Shown in pieces: positions 33,318-42,436 of a DNA stretch of 47,641 nucleotides; position 1 is the first letter of the stretch, and every line of letters starts with the position of its first letter. A program made the translations under genes and the position numbers. The stretch is from Acidobacteriaceae bacterium (GTDB lineage Bacteria > Acidobacteriota > Terriglobia > Terriglobales > Acidobacteriaceae). Location: the NCBI GenBank assembly GCA_003142935.1, contig PLOG01000217.1, positions 43,834 to 91,474 on the forward strand, given 5' to 3'. The notes below the pieces were generated by a model. That model searched no databases and was not told the DNA's origin. It saw only the letters and a program-made list of their open reading frames with translations.

Positions 33318-35030
33318 TCAGTTGTGCGCCGGCTGCATGGGCCGCTGGCGCACAGGGTGCGTTCCGGAGGTAAACTTTCCTCCGGGTTGCCTGTCTCCTT
33401 CGAGGCGGAACTGGCGAATGATGCCGTCCAGGTCGCTGGCCAGCGAGGCCATGCCCTTGAGCGCTTCGACGGCCTCTTCGGCGCCCTGCGCATTTTGGTT
33501 GGACAGGGACGAAATCTCTCCGGCGGACTCTGAGATTTCACCGGAAGCGGAGGTTTGCTCGGTGGCCGCGGTGGCGATCAGGTTGATCTGTTGCTCCACC
33601 TGTTTTGACGACTCGATAATGGCATCGAGACTCTGCCGGGCGCGCGAGGTTTCTTCCATTCCGCTTTCCACGGCGCTGCGGCTCTGGTGCATCACCTCAA
33701 GGGTTTCGCGGGTCTCATCCTGAATGCTGCGGATGGTGCCTGCGATCTCTTCCGTGGCGCCTTTGGTGCGTTCGGCCAAGCGGCGAACTTCGCCGGCGAC
33801 GACGGCAAAGCCGCGTCCATGTTCACCGGCGCGGGCAGCTTCAATGGCGGCGTTCAAGGCCAGCAGGTTGGTTTGCTCGCTGATCTCCTGAATGACGTTG
33901 ACGACCTTGCCGATTTCTTCGGAGCGATGGGCGAGGGAGGTCATTTTGTCGGAGACGGAGCTGGTGGCGGCGGCAATCTTCTCCATGGTGACGGCGGCTG
34001 CCTGCATCACGGCTCCGCCCTGATTGGCGGTTTCGGCCGAGATGCGGCTGGCGGCAGCGGCGCCTTCCGCGTTGTGACTGATCTCGCCGATGGTGGCTGT
34101 CATCTCCTGTGCCGCGGCGGCAATCTGGTTGATCTTGCTGGACTCGTTGTGCGCGTCGCCTGCGCTCTGCACCGCGCGGGCGCTGATCTCGATAGTGGCT
34201 GCGGAGAGGGTATCCGCGCCTTGAGCTACGGACTCAAGCACCGAGCGCATGGAGGCGACGCTGGAGTTGAGTGCTTCGCCGAGCTGGCCTATTTCGTCGG
34301 TGCCGGTGACCGTAACGTTCGCCGTCAGGTCTTTGGCTGCCATGGTTTCCAGTGCATTCTTGAGCCTGTTCAGGCGAGGTGCGATTTCGCGGGTAAGAAC
34401 CAACCCAATCAGCGCACAAAGGAAAACAATCAGCAGCGTGGAGGCCACGTTGATCCAGGTTGCGCGGGTGCTTTGCGCCGTGGCGTCCCGAGCCGACTTC
34501 ATTCCCTCCTCCACGTTTAGATTCTTGCCGTCATTCGAATCCTTGAGGGCGTTCCGAAGTTCCTGAGTCACAGCGTCCGACATCACCAGACCCTGGGCAT
34601 CTCCGGTTTTGCCCGAGGCCAGAAGTGCACTGGCTCGGTCGCTGTTTTCCTGGTATTGCGCAAAATCCGACGTGAACTTCTGGTAGAGTTCGCGCTCGCC
34701 CGGATAGGAGATGTAAGGCTCGTAAGCCTTGACCGCCGTTTGATAGTCGGCCAAAGCCTTTACGCGCATGTCGCGGTAACTGGCCCGACAGTCGGGTGTG
34801 GCGCAAAGAAGCTGGGCGAGGTCCGCGCGGCGCTCCGTGTTGATCGCGGAACCAACCTCCGCAAGTAGTACCACAGAGGGAAAACCGTTTTCGCTCACGT
34901 CTCTGTTGATGGTAGCGATGCCGCGAAATGTTACAGAGGAGTAGGCTCCAAGCAACAAACTGAGAGTACACACGATGCCGAAGGCAAAGAGGAACTTACG
35001 GGAGATAGGGAGATTGCGGATTACAGACAT
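33318..35030 (-). CDS. Methyl-accepting chemotaxis protein (4HB sensor, HAMP, MCP signal)
   Basis: '[55 protein letters not shown]'. Confidence 0.94.
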   Translation of the reverse strand: MSVIRNLPISRKFLFAFGIVCTLSLLLGAYSSVTFRGIATINRDVSENGFPSVVLLAEVGSAINTERRADLAQLLCATPDCRASYRDMRVKALADYQTAVKAYEPYISYPGERELYQKFTSDFAQYQENSDRASALLASGKTGDAQGLVMSDAVTQELRNALKDSNDGKNLNVEEGMKSARDATAQSTRATWINVASTLLIVFLCALIGLVLTREIAPRLNRLKNALETMAAKDLTANVTVTGTDEIGQLGEALNSSVASMRSVLESVAQGADTLSAATIEISARAVQSAGDAHNESSKINQIAAAAQEMTATIGEISHNAEGAAAASRISAETANQGGAVMQAAAVTMEKIAAATSSVSDKMTSLAHRSEEIGKVVNVIQEISEQTNLLALNAAIEAARAGEHGRGFAVVAGEVRRLAERTKGATEEIAGTIRSIQDETRETLEVMHQSRSAVESGMEETSRARQSLDAIIESSKQVEQQINLIATAATEQTSASGEISESAGEISSLSNQNAQGAEEAVEALKGMASLASDLDGIIRQFRLEGDRQPGGKFTSGTHPVRQRPMQPAHN

Positions 35031-35233
35031 TGAAGAGATCCTTTCTCTTTTCCGGCTGGCAATATTTCTTTTTGGCAGCCCTGGCGCGATGGGATGCGGT
35101 GATCGTCAGCCCCAGACAAGTCCGTCATCGGCGAAAACCGGGAAAACATGATGGGAGGCCGGCTGCCGTGGGTCGGCGGCTTGGCGCGGTCTCGGTCATT
35201 GACGCGCGGTTGTCTGCGCCGTAGGCTCATAAC

Positions 35234-35785
35234 ATGGAGTTCAAAGTTAGCGAGCTGGAGCGGGAGCCGATCGATTTTGACCTGGAACTGGCTCCGGGGG
35301 TGGTCGATCTGGGCGAGGAGGCCACGCAGGTCGGGGCTTTGGCCACGTCCGGGCATGCAGAGGTGCTGCACGAGCATCGCGGGCCCAGGGATATTGTGGC
35401 CGACATCCGGCTGCGGGGGAACTTTGCCGGCAAATTCGAGGTTCCGTGCGCGCGCTGCGTGGAGCCGGTCGAAATTCCACTCGGCGCCGACTTCGACCTG
35501 ATTTTCCGGCCGGCAGCAGCCGACGCCGAGGCCACCGAACGGTCGATTACAGCGCCGGAAACGGAAATCGGTTATTATTTAAAAGACAGTCTGTTGCTTG
35601 AAGATGTGCTGCGGGAGCAGGTGCTTTTGTCCCTGCCGGTCAGAACATTGTGCAAGCCCGACTGCAAAGGACTTTGTCAGCGCTGCGGTGCAAACCGTAA
35701 CAGTCAGGCCTGCTCGTGCGATGAGGGTCCGAGCGACCCCCGCTGGGAGGCACTGTCCGGGCTTCGCAGCCGGATCAAGTCCTGA
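35234..35785 (+). CDS. DUF177 (YceD-like) protein
   Basis: 'VPCARCVEPVEIPLGADFDLIF...LSLPVRTLCKPDCKGLCQRCGANRNSQACSC'; upstream of rpmF. Confidence 0.9.
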   Translation: MEFKVSELEREPIDFDLELAPGVVDLGEEATQVGALATSGHAEVLHEHRGPRDIVADIRLRGNFAGKFEVPCARCVEPVEIPLGADFDLIFRPAAADAEATERSITAPETEIGYYLKDSLLLEDVLREQVLLSLPVRTLCKPDCKGLCQRCGANRNSQACSCDEGPSDPRWEALSGLRSRIKS

Positions 35786-35905
35786 AGATAACCCCCTGAA
35801 CATCAATTCAGGATATTGAGGGTGTTCTGCCGAGCCAAGTGGCTTTGAAGGCTGCTTGCGGCCTGTAGGTTGAGCAAACCGGCGGGACACGAAAGGAATT
35901 GCATC

Positions 35906-36094
35906 ATGCCTAATCCGAAAAGGCGCCACTCGACGCGCCGCACCGCACTTCGCCGCTCCCACGACTTTCTGACCGCTGTGGGACTCTCCGAGTGCCCCAC
36001 CTGTCACGAAAAGAAGCTGCCCCACCGCGCCTGCCCCAAGTGCGGCGCCTACAAGGGCCACCAGGTGCTTGACGTAAAGGAAGCAGCCAAGTAG
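35906..36094 (+). CDS. rpmF: 50S ribosomal protein L32
   Basis: 'MPNPKRRHSTRRTALRRSHDFL...CPTCHEKKLPHRACPKCGAYKG'. Confidence 0.95.
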   Translation: MPNPKRRHSTRRTALRRSHDFLTAVGLSECPTCHEKKLPHRACPKCGAYKGHQVLDVKEAAK

Positions 36095-36105
36095 TCTGAG
36101 CACCC

Positions 36106-37173
36106 ATGCTCATCGACATTGCTCTTGACGCCTTAGGTTCCGACAAAGCTCCCGAGCCGGAGATTCGCGGGGCGATTCTCGCTTGCCGTGCTCTGCCTGT
36201 GCGTGTCCACCTGATTGGACCGGAGGCGGAGTTGCGCGACGTTCTGGACGAACACCTGGAAAACGAAGACCTGCCCATCGTGATTCACCATGCCTCCGAA
36301 CGCATCGGCATGGAGGAGAAGGCGGCCCATGCGGTGCGGACCAAGAGAGACAGCTCCATACGGGTGGGGCTCAGGCTGGTGCGCGAAGGCAAGGCTGCCG
36401 GCTTTGTGACCGCGGGCAACACCGGCGCGGCCATGGCCACGGCCAAAATGGTTCTGGGCGCGCTGCCCGGCGTGGACCGGCCTGCCTTGGCGACCCCGAT
36501 GCCCAGTTCGACAGGGAATCCGTGCGTGCTGCTCGATGTGGGCGCCAATGTCGATTGCAAGGCTCACAACCTGGAGCAGTTCGCCGTGATGGGCGAGATG
36601 TATGCCCGCACTGTGCTCAAGATCAACGAGCCGCGGGTGGGGCTGCTTTCCATCGGCGAAGAAGAGACCAAGGGCAACGACCTGACGCGCGAGGCCTATC
36701 CGCTGCTAAAGGCGCTGCCGATCAAATTTATCGGCAATGTGGAAGGGCGCGACATCTTCAGCGGTCTGGCGGACGTAATTGTCTGCGACGGGTTTGTAGG
36801 CAACGTGGCGCTGAAGACCAGCGAGGGCGTGGGCCGCTTTGTGCGCGACGTGCTGCGCGAGTCGCTGACGCGCACGGTGACCGCCCAGGTGGGCGCGCTG
36901 CTGTCGCGGCGGGCGTTCAACGACTTCCGCCAGCGTCTGGATTACCGGGAGTACGGCGGAGCGCCGCTGCTGGGCGTGCGCGGCGTGTGCATCATCGGCC
37001 ACGGCTCCTCGAACGATCGTGCCATCTTCAACGGGATTCGCGTGGCCTATGAATTTGCCAAGGGCGGAACCGTCGAACGCATCGAGCGGGAGTTTGCCGG
37101 CCATGCGAAACGGAACGCAGTGCGTCCGGACGCCGGCCAGGACGACAAGGCGGATACGGCTTCGATACAGTGA
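36106..37173 (+). CDS. plsX: Phosphate acyltransferase PlsX
   Basis: '[19 protein letters not shown]', '[36 protein letters not shown]', '[22 protein letters not shown]'. Confidence 0.94.
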   Translation: MLIDIALDALGSDKAPEPEIRGAILACRALPVRVHLIGPEAELRDVLDEHLENEDLPIVIHHASERIGMEEKAAHAVRTKRDSSIRVGLRLVREGKAAGFVTAGNTGAAMATAKMVLGALPGVDRPALATPMPSSTGNPCVLLDVGANVDCKAHNLEQFAVMGEMYARTVLKINEPRVGLLSIGEEETKGNDLTREAYPLLKALPIKFIGNVEGRDIFSGLADVIVCDGFVGNVALKTSEGVGRFVRDVLRESLTRTVTAQVGALLSRRAFNDFRQRLDYREYGGAPLLGVRGVCIIGHGSSNDRAIFNGIRVAYEFAKGGTVERIEREFAGHAKRNAVRPDAGQDDKADTASIQ

Positions 37174-37222
37174 TTAGGCGGCGCGCATAAATAAGTGCTT
37201 CACATGCGTGGGGCTGTGTCAG

Positions 37223-37277
37223 GGCACGACTTTAGTCGTGCCGAAAAGGGCCTCAAAAACCAAGGGCTTTAGCTCCT
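37223..37277. repeat. REP-like two-hairpin intergenic element
   Basis: GGCACGAC-TTTA-GTCGTGCC (37223-37242), then a second imperfect palindrome AAGGGCTTTAGCTCCT, both with a TTTA core. Confidence 0.6.
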
Positions 37278-37323
37278 GTGGAATTGCGGCCAGAATCTGC
37301 TGAACCAATTTTGAAACACGCTC

Positions 37324-37351
37324 TAGTGATTAGTGGTTAGTGATTAGTTTT
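37324..37351. repeat. Heptad array D: TAGTGAT TAGTGGT TAGTGAT TAGTTTT
   Basis: Four tandem 7-mers beginning TAGT. Confidence 0.9.
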
Positions 37352-37369
37352 CAGCGGCCGGCCAATCTC

Positions 37370-37564
37370 ATGGAACCAAAACCAAAACTGCAATCGCAAT
37401 TTGACCTCGCTCAAATGAGCCAGTTGGCTTGCCCCGCCTGTCTTGGGGAATTGCTGGTAGAGGAAACGCGCCTGCTCTGTGTGGGCTGCGGACGGGGCTA
37501 TCCGATTGTGGATGGAATTCCGGCTTTGATTGCGGAACGGGCTTCGGCTCCTGGAGCGTGCTGA
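37370..37564 (+). CDS. Trm112-family protein
   Basis: 'LACPACLGELLVEETRLLCVGCGRGYPIVDGIPALI'. Confidence 0.85.
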   Translation: MEPKPKLQSQFDLAQMSQLACPACLGELLVEETRLLCVGCGRGYPIVDGIPALIAERASAPGAC

Positions 37565-37614
37565 GATCGGAAATAATCACCCGACTCAAGAGTCGTTTCG
37601 GTCGCGCAAACCGC

Positions 37615-37779
37615 TCACCGCCGCAAATAAAACGGCATCACGATCAACAGAGCAAAGACGATGGCCGCCACCAGGGCCAGCGCGATGAGGCTGTAGATCA
37701 GGACCAGATTCGGTCCCTGGCCCGGTCCCTGGGATGGGGCCTCTTCCGGGGCGGACGGATTCGGCTCCGGGCTACTCAT
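37615..37779 (-). CDS. 54-aa single-TM membrane protein, overlaps the upstream permease stop
   Basis: MSSPEPNPSAPEEAPSQGPGQGPNLVLIYSLIALALVAAIVFALLIVMPFYLRR*; start overlaps the permease stop (tATGAGTAG); below the 60-aa ORF-track threshold. Confidence 0.7.
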   Translation of the reverse strand: MSSPEPNPSAPEEAPSQGPGQGPNLVLIYSLIALALVAAIVFALLIVMPFYLRR

Positions 37780-39046
37780 ATTTAAGCGCGTCGACGGGAT
37801 CCATCTGCGCGGCGCGTGTCGCCGGAACGGTGCCGAAAATCACCCCCACGGCTACCGCGGCTGTGAGAGCAATAATCACCGACCAGGGCGAGATGGGCAG
37901 ATCGTAGTCGGTAAAGAAGCGGATCGACAGCGGCACTGCCATGCCGACCAGTGTGCCCACAACTCCCCCGGTAAACGAGATGATAAGGGCCTCGGCAAGA
38001 AACTGCAGCTTGATTTCGCGGTTGGTGGCGCCCAGCGCCTTGCGAATGCCGATTTCGCGGATGCGCGAGCGCACGTTAGCCAGCATGATGTTCATAATGC
38101 CCACGCCGCCCACGGCCAGGGTGACGGCGGCCACCAGCACCAGCACCGCGGTCAGCGCCAGCGCGCTCTGGTTCGCCACGTCCAGCAGTTCCTTCAGCGT
38201 TTGCGCCTTGTACACCGAGTTGCCGCGGTGACGCGCCTGGATGATGCGCACGATTTCCTTGGCGGCGTCCGGCACTTCATCCATATTGCGCATGGAAAAG
38301 TAAATCTGATTCACGCGCTCGGTTCCGGTAAAGTAGCGCACCACGGAATAGGGAATCAGGATGGTCTGGTCGGCGATCTCCGACTGGCCAAAGTCGTTCA
38401 CGCTCATCTTGAAGACGCCGATTACGGTAAACGGGATGCCGCTGATCTCGAAGGTGCGGCCAATCGATGCATCCGCATTGCCATACCGTTCCCTGGCAAA
38501 CAGCTCGCTGACCACGGCGCATTTCTGGTGGGTCGCATCGTCGGTATCGTCGAAGAAGCGCCCCGCGGTGACGATGAGATTGTGGATCAGCAAGTATTCC
38601 GGACTGACGCCCAGCACCAGCGTATCCTTCACCACGCCGCTGCCAAAGCTGATGCGGTCGTGCATGTCCATCACCGGCGAGGAGTACATGACGCCGGGCA
38701 ACTGCGCGTCCACGGCCTTTTCGTCTTCGCGGGTAAGGTAGTCGGAGTAGCGCACGCGCTCGGCGTTGGTTGCGCCGCCGCCGACGTACTCCACCTCCAC
38801 CGAGTTGGTGCCGAATTTCTGAATCAGTTGCAGAACATATTGCCTGCCGGTCATGCCGATGGTGACCACCAGGATTACCGAGGCGGTTCCGATCACCATG
38901 CCCAGCGCGGTGAGCGCAAACCGCGTCTTCGAGGCGCGGAAACTGTCCATGGCCAGCTTGAGAATCTCGCTTAGCAGCATGGTGCGCCGGGCGCTCAGCA
39001 GCGTCTGTTCGAAGGAGGTATGGGGCCTGTGAACGGTCGGATTCAT
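37772..39046 (-). CDS. MacB-like ABC transporter permease
   Basis: 'AMDSFRASKTRFALTALGMVIGTASVILVVTIGMTG', 'GGVGIMNIMLANVRSRIREIGIRKALGATNREIKLQFLAEALIIS', 'TVPATRAAQMDPVDALKYE'. Confidence 0.93.
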   Translation of the reverse strand: MNPTVHRPHTSFEQTLLSARRTMLLSEILKLAMDSFRASKTRFALTALGMVIGTASVILVVTIGMTGRQYVLQLIQKFGTNSVEVEYVGGGATNAERVRYSDYLTREDEKAVDAQLPGVMYSSPVMDMHDRISFGSGVVKDTLVLGVSPEYLLIHNLIVTAGRFFDDTDDATHQKCAVVSELFARERYGNADASIGRTFEISGIPFTVIGVFKMSVNDFGQSEIADQTILIPYSVVRYFTGTERVNQIYFSMRNMDEVPDAAKEIVRIIQARHRGNSVYKAQTLKELLDVANQSALALTAVLVLVAAVTLAVGGVGIMNIMLANVRSRIREIGIRKALGATNREIKLQFLAEALIISFTGGVVGTLVGMAVPLSIRFFTDYDLPISPWSVIIALTAAVAVGVIFGTVPATRAAQMDPVDALKYE

Positions 39047-39747
39047 TGCTTCCTTCTTAAGATGCGCGAATGCGCTCCGCGGCTTCCGGAATTGCCGGGC
39101 GCAACCCTATCCGGCCAAACCCGCAGTGCCTCTCTAAACATAGCTTACGCTCGCCCTATTGCGCCGAGAGAGTCCGCTGCCCAGGCGCCACACAGGCCCT
39201 GGGACGTACAGAGGATTCGCCTTCTCTGAGGCGGTCTCCAAGAGCCCGCGGCAACTTCCAGTTCTCAGCCTCCGAACGTTGCAGAAAATTACGGACCACA
39301 AGCGCAAGATGAATGTATCGGCCCGTTCGAACTTATGCTGCCGTCTCACCGTTTTTCCCGGTCGGAAAGGCTCGATTTTTGCCCGATCTTCACCTTTTCC
39401 CAGGCATGGGAGGGTACCCCCCCCAGCGTAGGGGCATATTTCGGTTCGCGACTGGCAGGTAACATTAATAAAATGAATAACTTGATAGTTTACGCCTAGT
39501 TACTGACCGGTAAACAAAGTTCCGCGATTTTGGGCCGTTTAGGCCGGAAAATGCCCGCTTCTGCCTCGGAAATGGCCGCCTCGAAGGGAAAAACCCGGTC
39601 TTTCGTTCGCGTCGGCCGGCTTTGTCGCCGCACCTGCGCAAGAGCGCCTAAGATAGGTCTTCCGGCCCAATCGCACGGCAAACGGTTTGAACCACCCGAC
39701 TCGATCGCGGTTGAGCGAATGCCAGTTGTTCAAGTGAAAGAGGCTCC

Positions 39748-40731
39748 ATGCGCGCCCTGGTCTATACGGCTCCGCGCCACCTGATTGTCGAGGACTATCC
39801 GCGCCCAAATCCGGCAGCGGGAGAGGTAGAGATCGCTGTCGCCGCTGCCGGAATTTGCGGTGCGGACATTTCGGGATTCCTGGGCCGCAGCCGCCACCGC
39901 ACTCCGCCGCTGATTCTGGGCCACGAACTGGTGGGCCGCACGCCTAAAGGGCAGCGCGTGATCGTCGATCCCGTGATCGGTTGCGGGCGCTGCGCGCATT
40001 GCCGGAGCGGCCAAAAGAATCTCTGTCCCAGCCTGCGCCTTCTGGGCATGGATCCTCTGGCCGGCTGCTTTGCCGAGTTTGTCGCCGTTCCCCAGTCGCA
40101 GGTGTACGAAATTCCGGACGCGCTGGACGATTCGCAGGCAATTCTTGCCGAGCCGCTGGCCAACATCGTTCATCTGTTCCGGCTAGCCGCGCCACAGTCT
40201 CGTTTCCGCATGGGCATTGTCGGCGCGGGCACCATGGGTTCGCTGGCTCTGAAGATGGCGCTGCGCCTTGGGGCGAGCGAGGTGCTGGTTGAGGATGTGC
40301 AGGAAGTGCGGTTGGCCGCAGCAAGGCGGATGGGTGCAACACTGGCCGTGAATCCCAAGACTGACAGCGGCGAATCACGTAGCTTTGCCGGAGACGGTCT
40401 CGACCTGGTGCTCGATGCCTGCGGCGAGGAAAAGGCGCGGCAGCGGGCCTTCGACCTTTGCCGGCCGGGAGGCACGGTCGTGCTGCTGGGCATGGCGAAG
40501 GCACGAAGCGAAATTGACATCGCCGCCAGCATCCGCAAAGAGCACCGCGCGCTGATGTCGTTCGGCTACACGACAGAGGATTTCCGGCGTTCGCTCGATC
40601 TGCTCGTTGCCGGGGAGATCGACATGAAGGAATGGACCGCGGAGCTGCCGCTCGAAGATGGGCAAGCCGCCTTTGAGCAAATGGCCGGCTCACGCGGCGA
40701 CACGCTCAAGATGGTGCTGCGCGTGCGCTGA
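39748..40731 (+). CDS. Zinc-dependent medium-chain alcohol dehydrogenase
   Basis: 'GICGADISGF', 'LGHELVGR', 'CGRCAHCRSGQKNLC', 'GIVGAGTMGSLALKMALRLGA'. Confidence 0.92.
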   Translation: MRALVYTAPRHLIVEDYPRPNPAAGEVEIAVAAAGICGADISGFLGRSRHRTPPLILGHELVGRTPKGQRVIVDPVIGCGRCAHCRSGQKNLCPSLRLLGMDPLAGCFAEFVAVPQSQVYEIPDALDDSQAILAEPLANIVHLFRLAAPQSRFRMGIVGAGTMGSLALKMALRLGASEVLVEDVQEVRLAAARRMGATLAVNPKTDSGESRSFAGDGLDLVLDACGEEKARQRAFDLCRPGGTVVLLGMAKARSEIDIAASIRKEHRALMSFGYTTEDFRRSLDLLVAGEIDMKEWTAELPLEDGQAAFEQMAGSRGDTLKMVLRVR

Positions 40732-40775
40732 TGCCGCAGAGCCGTGGGGATGCAGAGCACGCCGATGCTGAATGA

Positions 40776-41117
40776 CTACTGAACGCTCTTGCCTTTGCCC
40801 CTCGAGCATTGCAGGGTTTCGTTATGGCTCCATGTCTGAATCTGGATTGGAGTTCCCTGCGTGCAGGTGGTCATGCCGCTGAATGGTGCACCGGCAAAAT
40901 CGATTCCGGCTCCAATGGCGGGCTTTGCACCCTTGATCAGCAAGCTAAAGAGTTTGCCGTTTTGCGAGTCTTTGACCACCAGGCAACCGGCCTCTACGCC
41001 GGCCTGAACACATCCCTTCCCTTTCACCTGGTTTGCATCAGGCGGAGGAGGCGCGCCTGCCGCCGATGCTACTCCGGCAAAAACCAACAATGCCGCTGCC
41101 AACGCAAATGTTTTCAT
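40776..41117 (-). CDS. Hypothetical secreted protein
   Basis: Signal peptide 'MKTFALAAALLVFAGVASAAGA'; four cysteines in the mature part. Confidence 0.7.
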   Translation of the reverse strand: MKTFALAAALLVFAGVASAAGAPPPPDANQVKGKGCVQAGVEAGCLVVKDSQNGKLFSLLIKGAKPAIGAGIDFAGAPFSGMTTCTQGTPIQIQTWSHNETLQCSRGKGKSVQ

Positions 41118-41252
41118 GCCCGTACTCCTTTGTACCCAGTCTGGTTTGTGCCCCTTGTTGTTTGTGCTTTGTCAAATACTCTAATGCTTTTCCGCCTCGC
41201 GGGTGAAGGGGTGAATGACCCACACTGGTTACCTCCGTCAGGCGGGCGACGG

Positions 41253-42056
41253 CTAAGATGGAGGGCGTGCTGAATTCAGACTCTTCCAGATCGCGGCCAA
41301 TGATTCGATGGACAAGGCTTCGGCGCGAGCCTGGGGATCGATAGCTGCCTGCGCCATTGCCGCGGCCGCGTCCGCGGGCGCGAATCCGGTGGCGCGGAGG
41401 TTGTTGGCGAGCGTCTTGCGTTTTTGCGCGAAGGCACTGCGCACGAAAGGAAGAAAACTGGTTTCCTCGACGCCCAACTCGGCAAAGCGCGGCGCAAACC
41501 GCCAGCGGAAGACCGTGGAGTGAACGTCGGGCGGCGGCGAAAAGGCGTCCGGCGGCAGCGTGAAGAGTGATTCGGCGGGGCCGAACATTTGGATCGTGAC
41601 AGAGAGCAGGCCGTAGTCGCGCGAGCCGGGCCGGGCGGTGACGCGATCGGCCACCTCCCGCTGCACCATGAGTACGGCAACGTCGAGCGCGGCATGGCTT
41701 GCCGCGAGCTTGAGCAGGATGGGAGAAGTTATGTAGTAGGGCAGGTTGCCCACGACGGGCAGACGCTCGCCTGCGATGGCTGCAACTTCAGCGAAATTGA
41801 AATTGAGGGCATCCTGCTCAACGACAGTCACTTTGTCCGGAGGAAACTGCACGCGAAGGCCGAGGGCGAGTCGGTGGTCCAGTTCAACGGCAACGACGCG
41901 GCCCGCCCGCACGGCCAGTGCCCCAGTGATGACGCCGCCGCCGGGTCCGATCTCGATGACGGTGCGTCCGGAAAGATCGCCAAGCGAGGCGACGATCCGC
42001 TCCACGGCTTGCGCATCGTCGAGGAAGTTCTGCCCGAGCTTGGGCTTGGTTGCCAT
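41253..42056 (-). CDS. rsmA: 16S rRNA (adenine1518-N6/adenine1519-N6)-dimethyltransferase
   Basis: 'KPKLGQNFLDDAQAVERIV', 'VIEIGPGGGVITGAL', 'VVGNLPYYITSPILLKL'; ATG at 42056 preferred. Confidence 0.94.
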   Translation of the reverse strand: MATKPKLGQNFLDDAQAVERIVASLGDLSGRTVIEIGPGGGVITGALAVRAGRVVAVELDHRLALGLRVQFPPDKVTVVEQDALNFNFAEVAAIAGERLPVVGNLPYYITSPILLKLAASHAALDVAVLMVQREVADRVTARPGSRDYGLLSVTIQMFGPAESLFTLPPDAFSPPPDVHSTVFRWRFAPRFAELGVEETSFLPFVRSAFAQKRKTLANNLRATGFAPADAAAAMAQAAIDPQARAEALSIESLAAIWKSLNSARPPS

Positions 42057-42213
42057 GAGCTGTCTAGATGGTAGATGAACGCGGAAGGCTGATTGCGGGG
42101 ACGGCGAAAACATTGGAACTTTCCAGGCTGGGGCCAGCCCTCGGAAACGGAAAGAGTGGTTTAACGACTGAGAATCAAAGGCCGGCAGAGACCCGCAGCG
42201 CGACCGAGCCACA

Positions 42214-42242
42214 TTGTGCAGACTCCGGCTTTTTGCTACTAT
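42214..42242 (+). promoter_or_regulatory. Sigma70-type promoter of the cys operon
   Basis: TTGTGC (42214-42219), 17-nt spacer, TACTAT (42237-42242). Confidence 0.6.
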
Positions 42243-42252
42243 GGTGAGACAC

Positions 42253-42321
42253 ATGAACCGCGAAACCCAACGCCGCTCTTGTTGTTGCCTGTCGAACATC
42301 TTCGACGGGTGTCCCCGCTAG
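42253..42321 (+). CDS. Poly-cysteine leader peptide (uORF) upstream of cysD
   Basis: ATG...TAG encodes MNRETQRRSCCCLSNIFDGCPR*; Cys codons TGT TGT TGC at 42280-42288; hairpin starts at the last base of the third Cys codon. Confidence 0.7.
   Translation: MNRETQRRSCCCLSNIFDGCPR
42288..42309 (+). promoter_or_regulatory. Hairpin directly after the Cys codons, inside the uORF
   Basis: CCTGTCGAA (42288-42296)-CATC-TTCGACGGG (42301-42309), 9 bp with one T-G pair. Confidence 0.65.
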
Positions 42322-42410
42322 TCTCTGATCCCAAGCACAATCGATTCAGAAGACACACCCGTAGCTGACATGCCGGGCGAGTCTTCACGTTGCACCGGCC
42401 TTCAGCATTC

Positions 42411-42430
42411 ACCTTCAAGTTAAATGAGGT
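42411..42430 (+). promoter_or_regulatory. Possible Shine-Dalgarno-sequestering hairpin before cysD
   Basis: ACCT(T)CA-agttaaa-TGAGGT, pairing the GAGG SD 7 nt before the cysD ATG (one bulged T). Confidence 0.4.
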
Positions 42431-42436
42431 CATGCA

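Noticed and set aside
23344-37351. Heptad arrays considered as CRISPR remnants
   Set aside because: Units are 7 bp with no spacers; CRISPR repeats are 20+ bp with unique spacers and no cas genes are nearby.
39530-39784. 84-aa ORF in the divergent intergenic region
   Set aside because: Basic, low-information composition, overlaps the dehydrogenase start and has no SD or motif.
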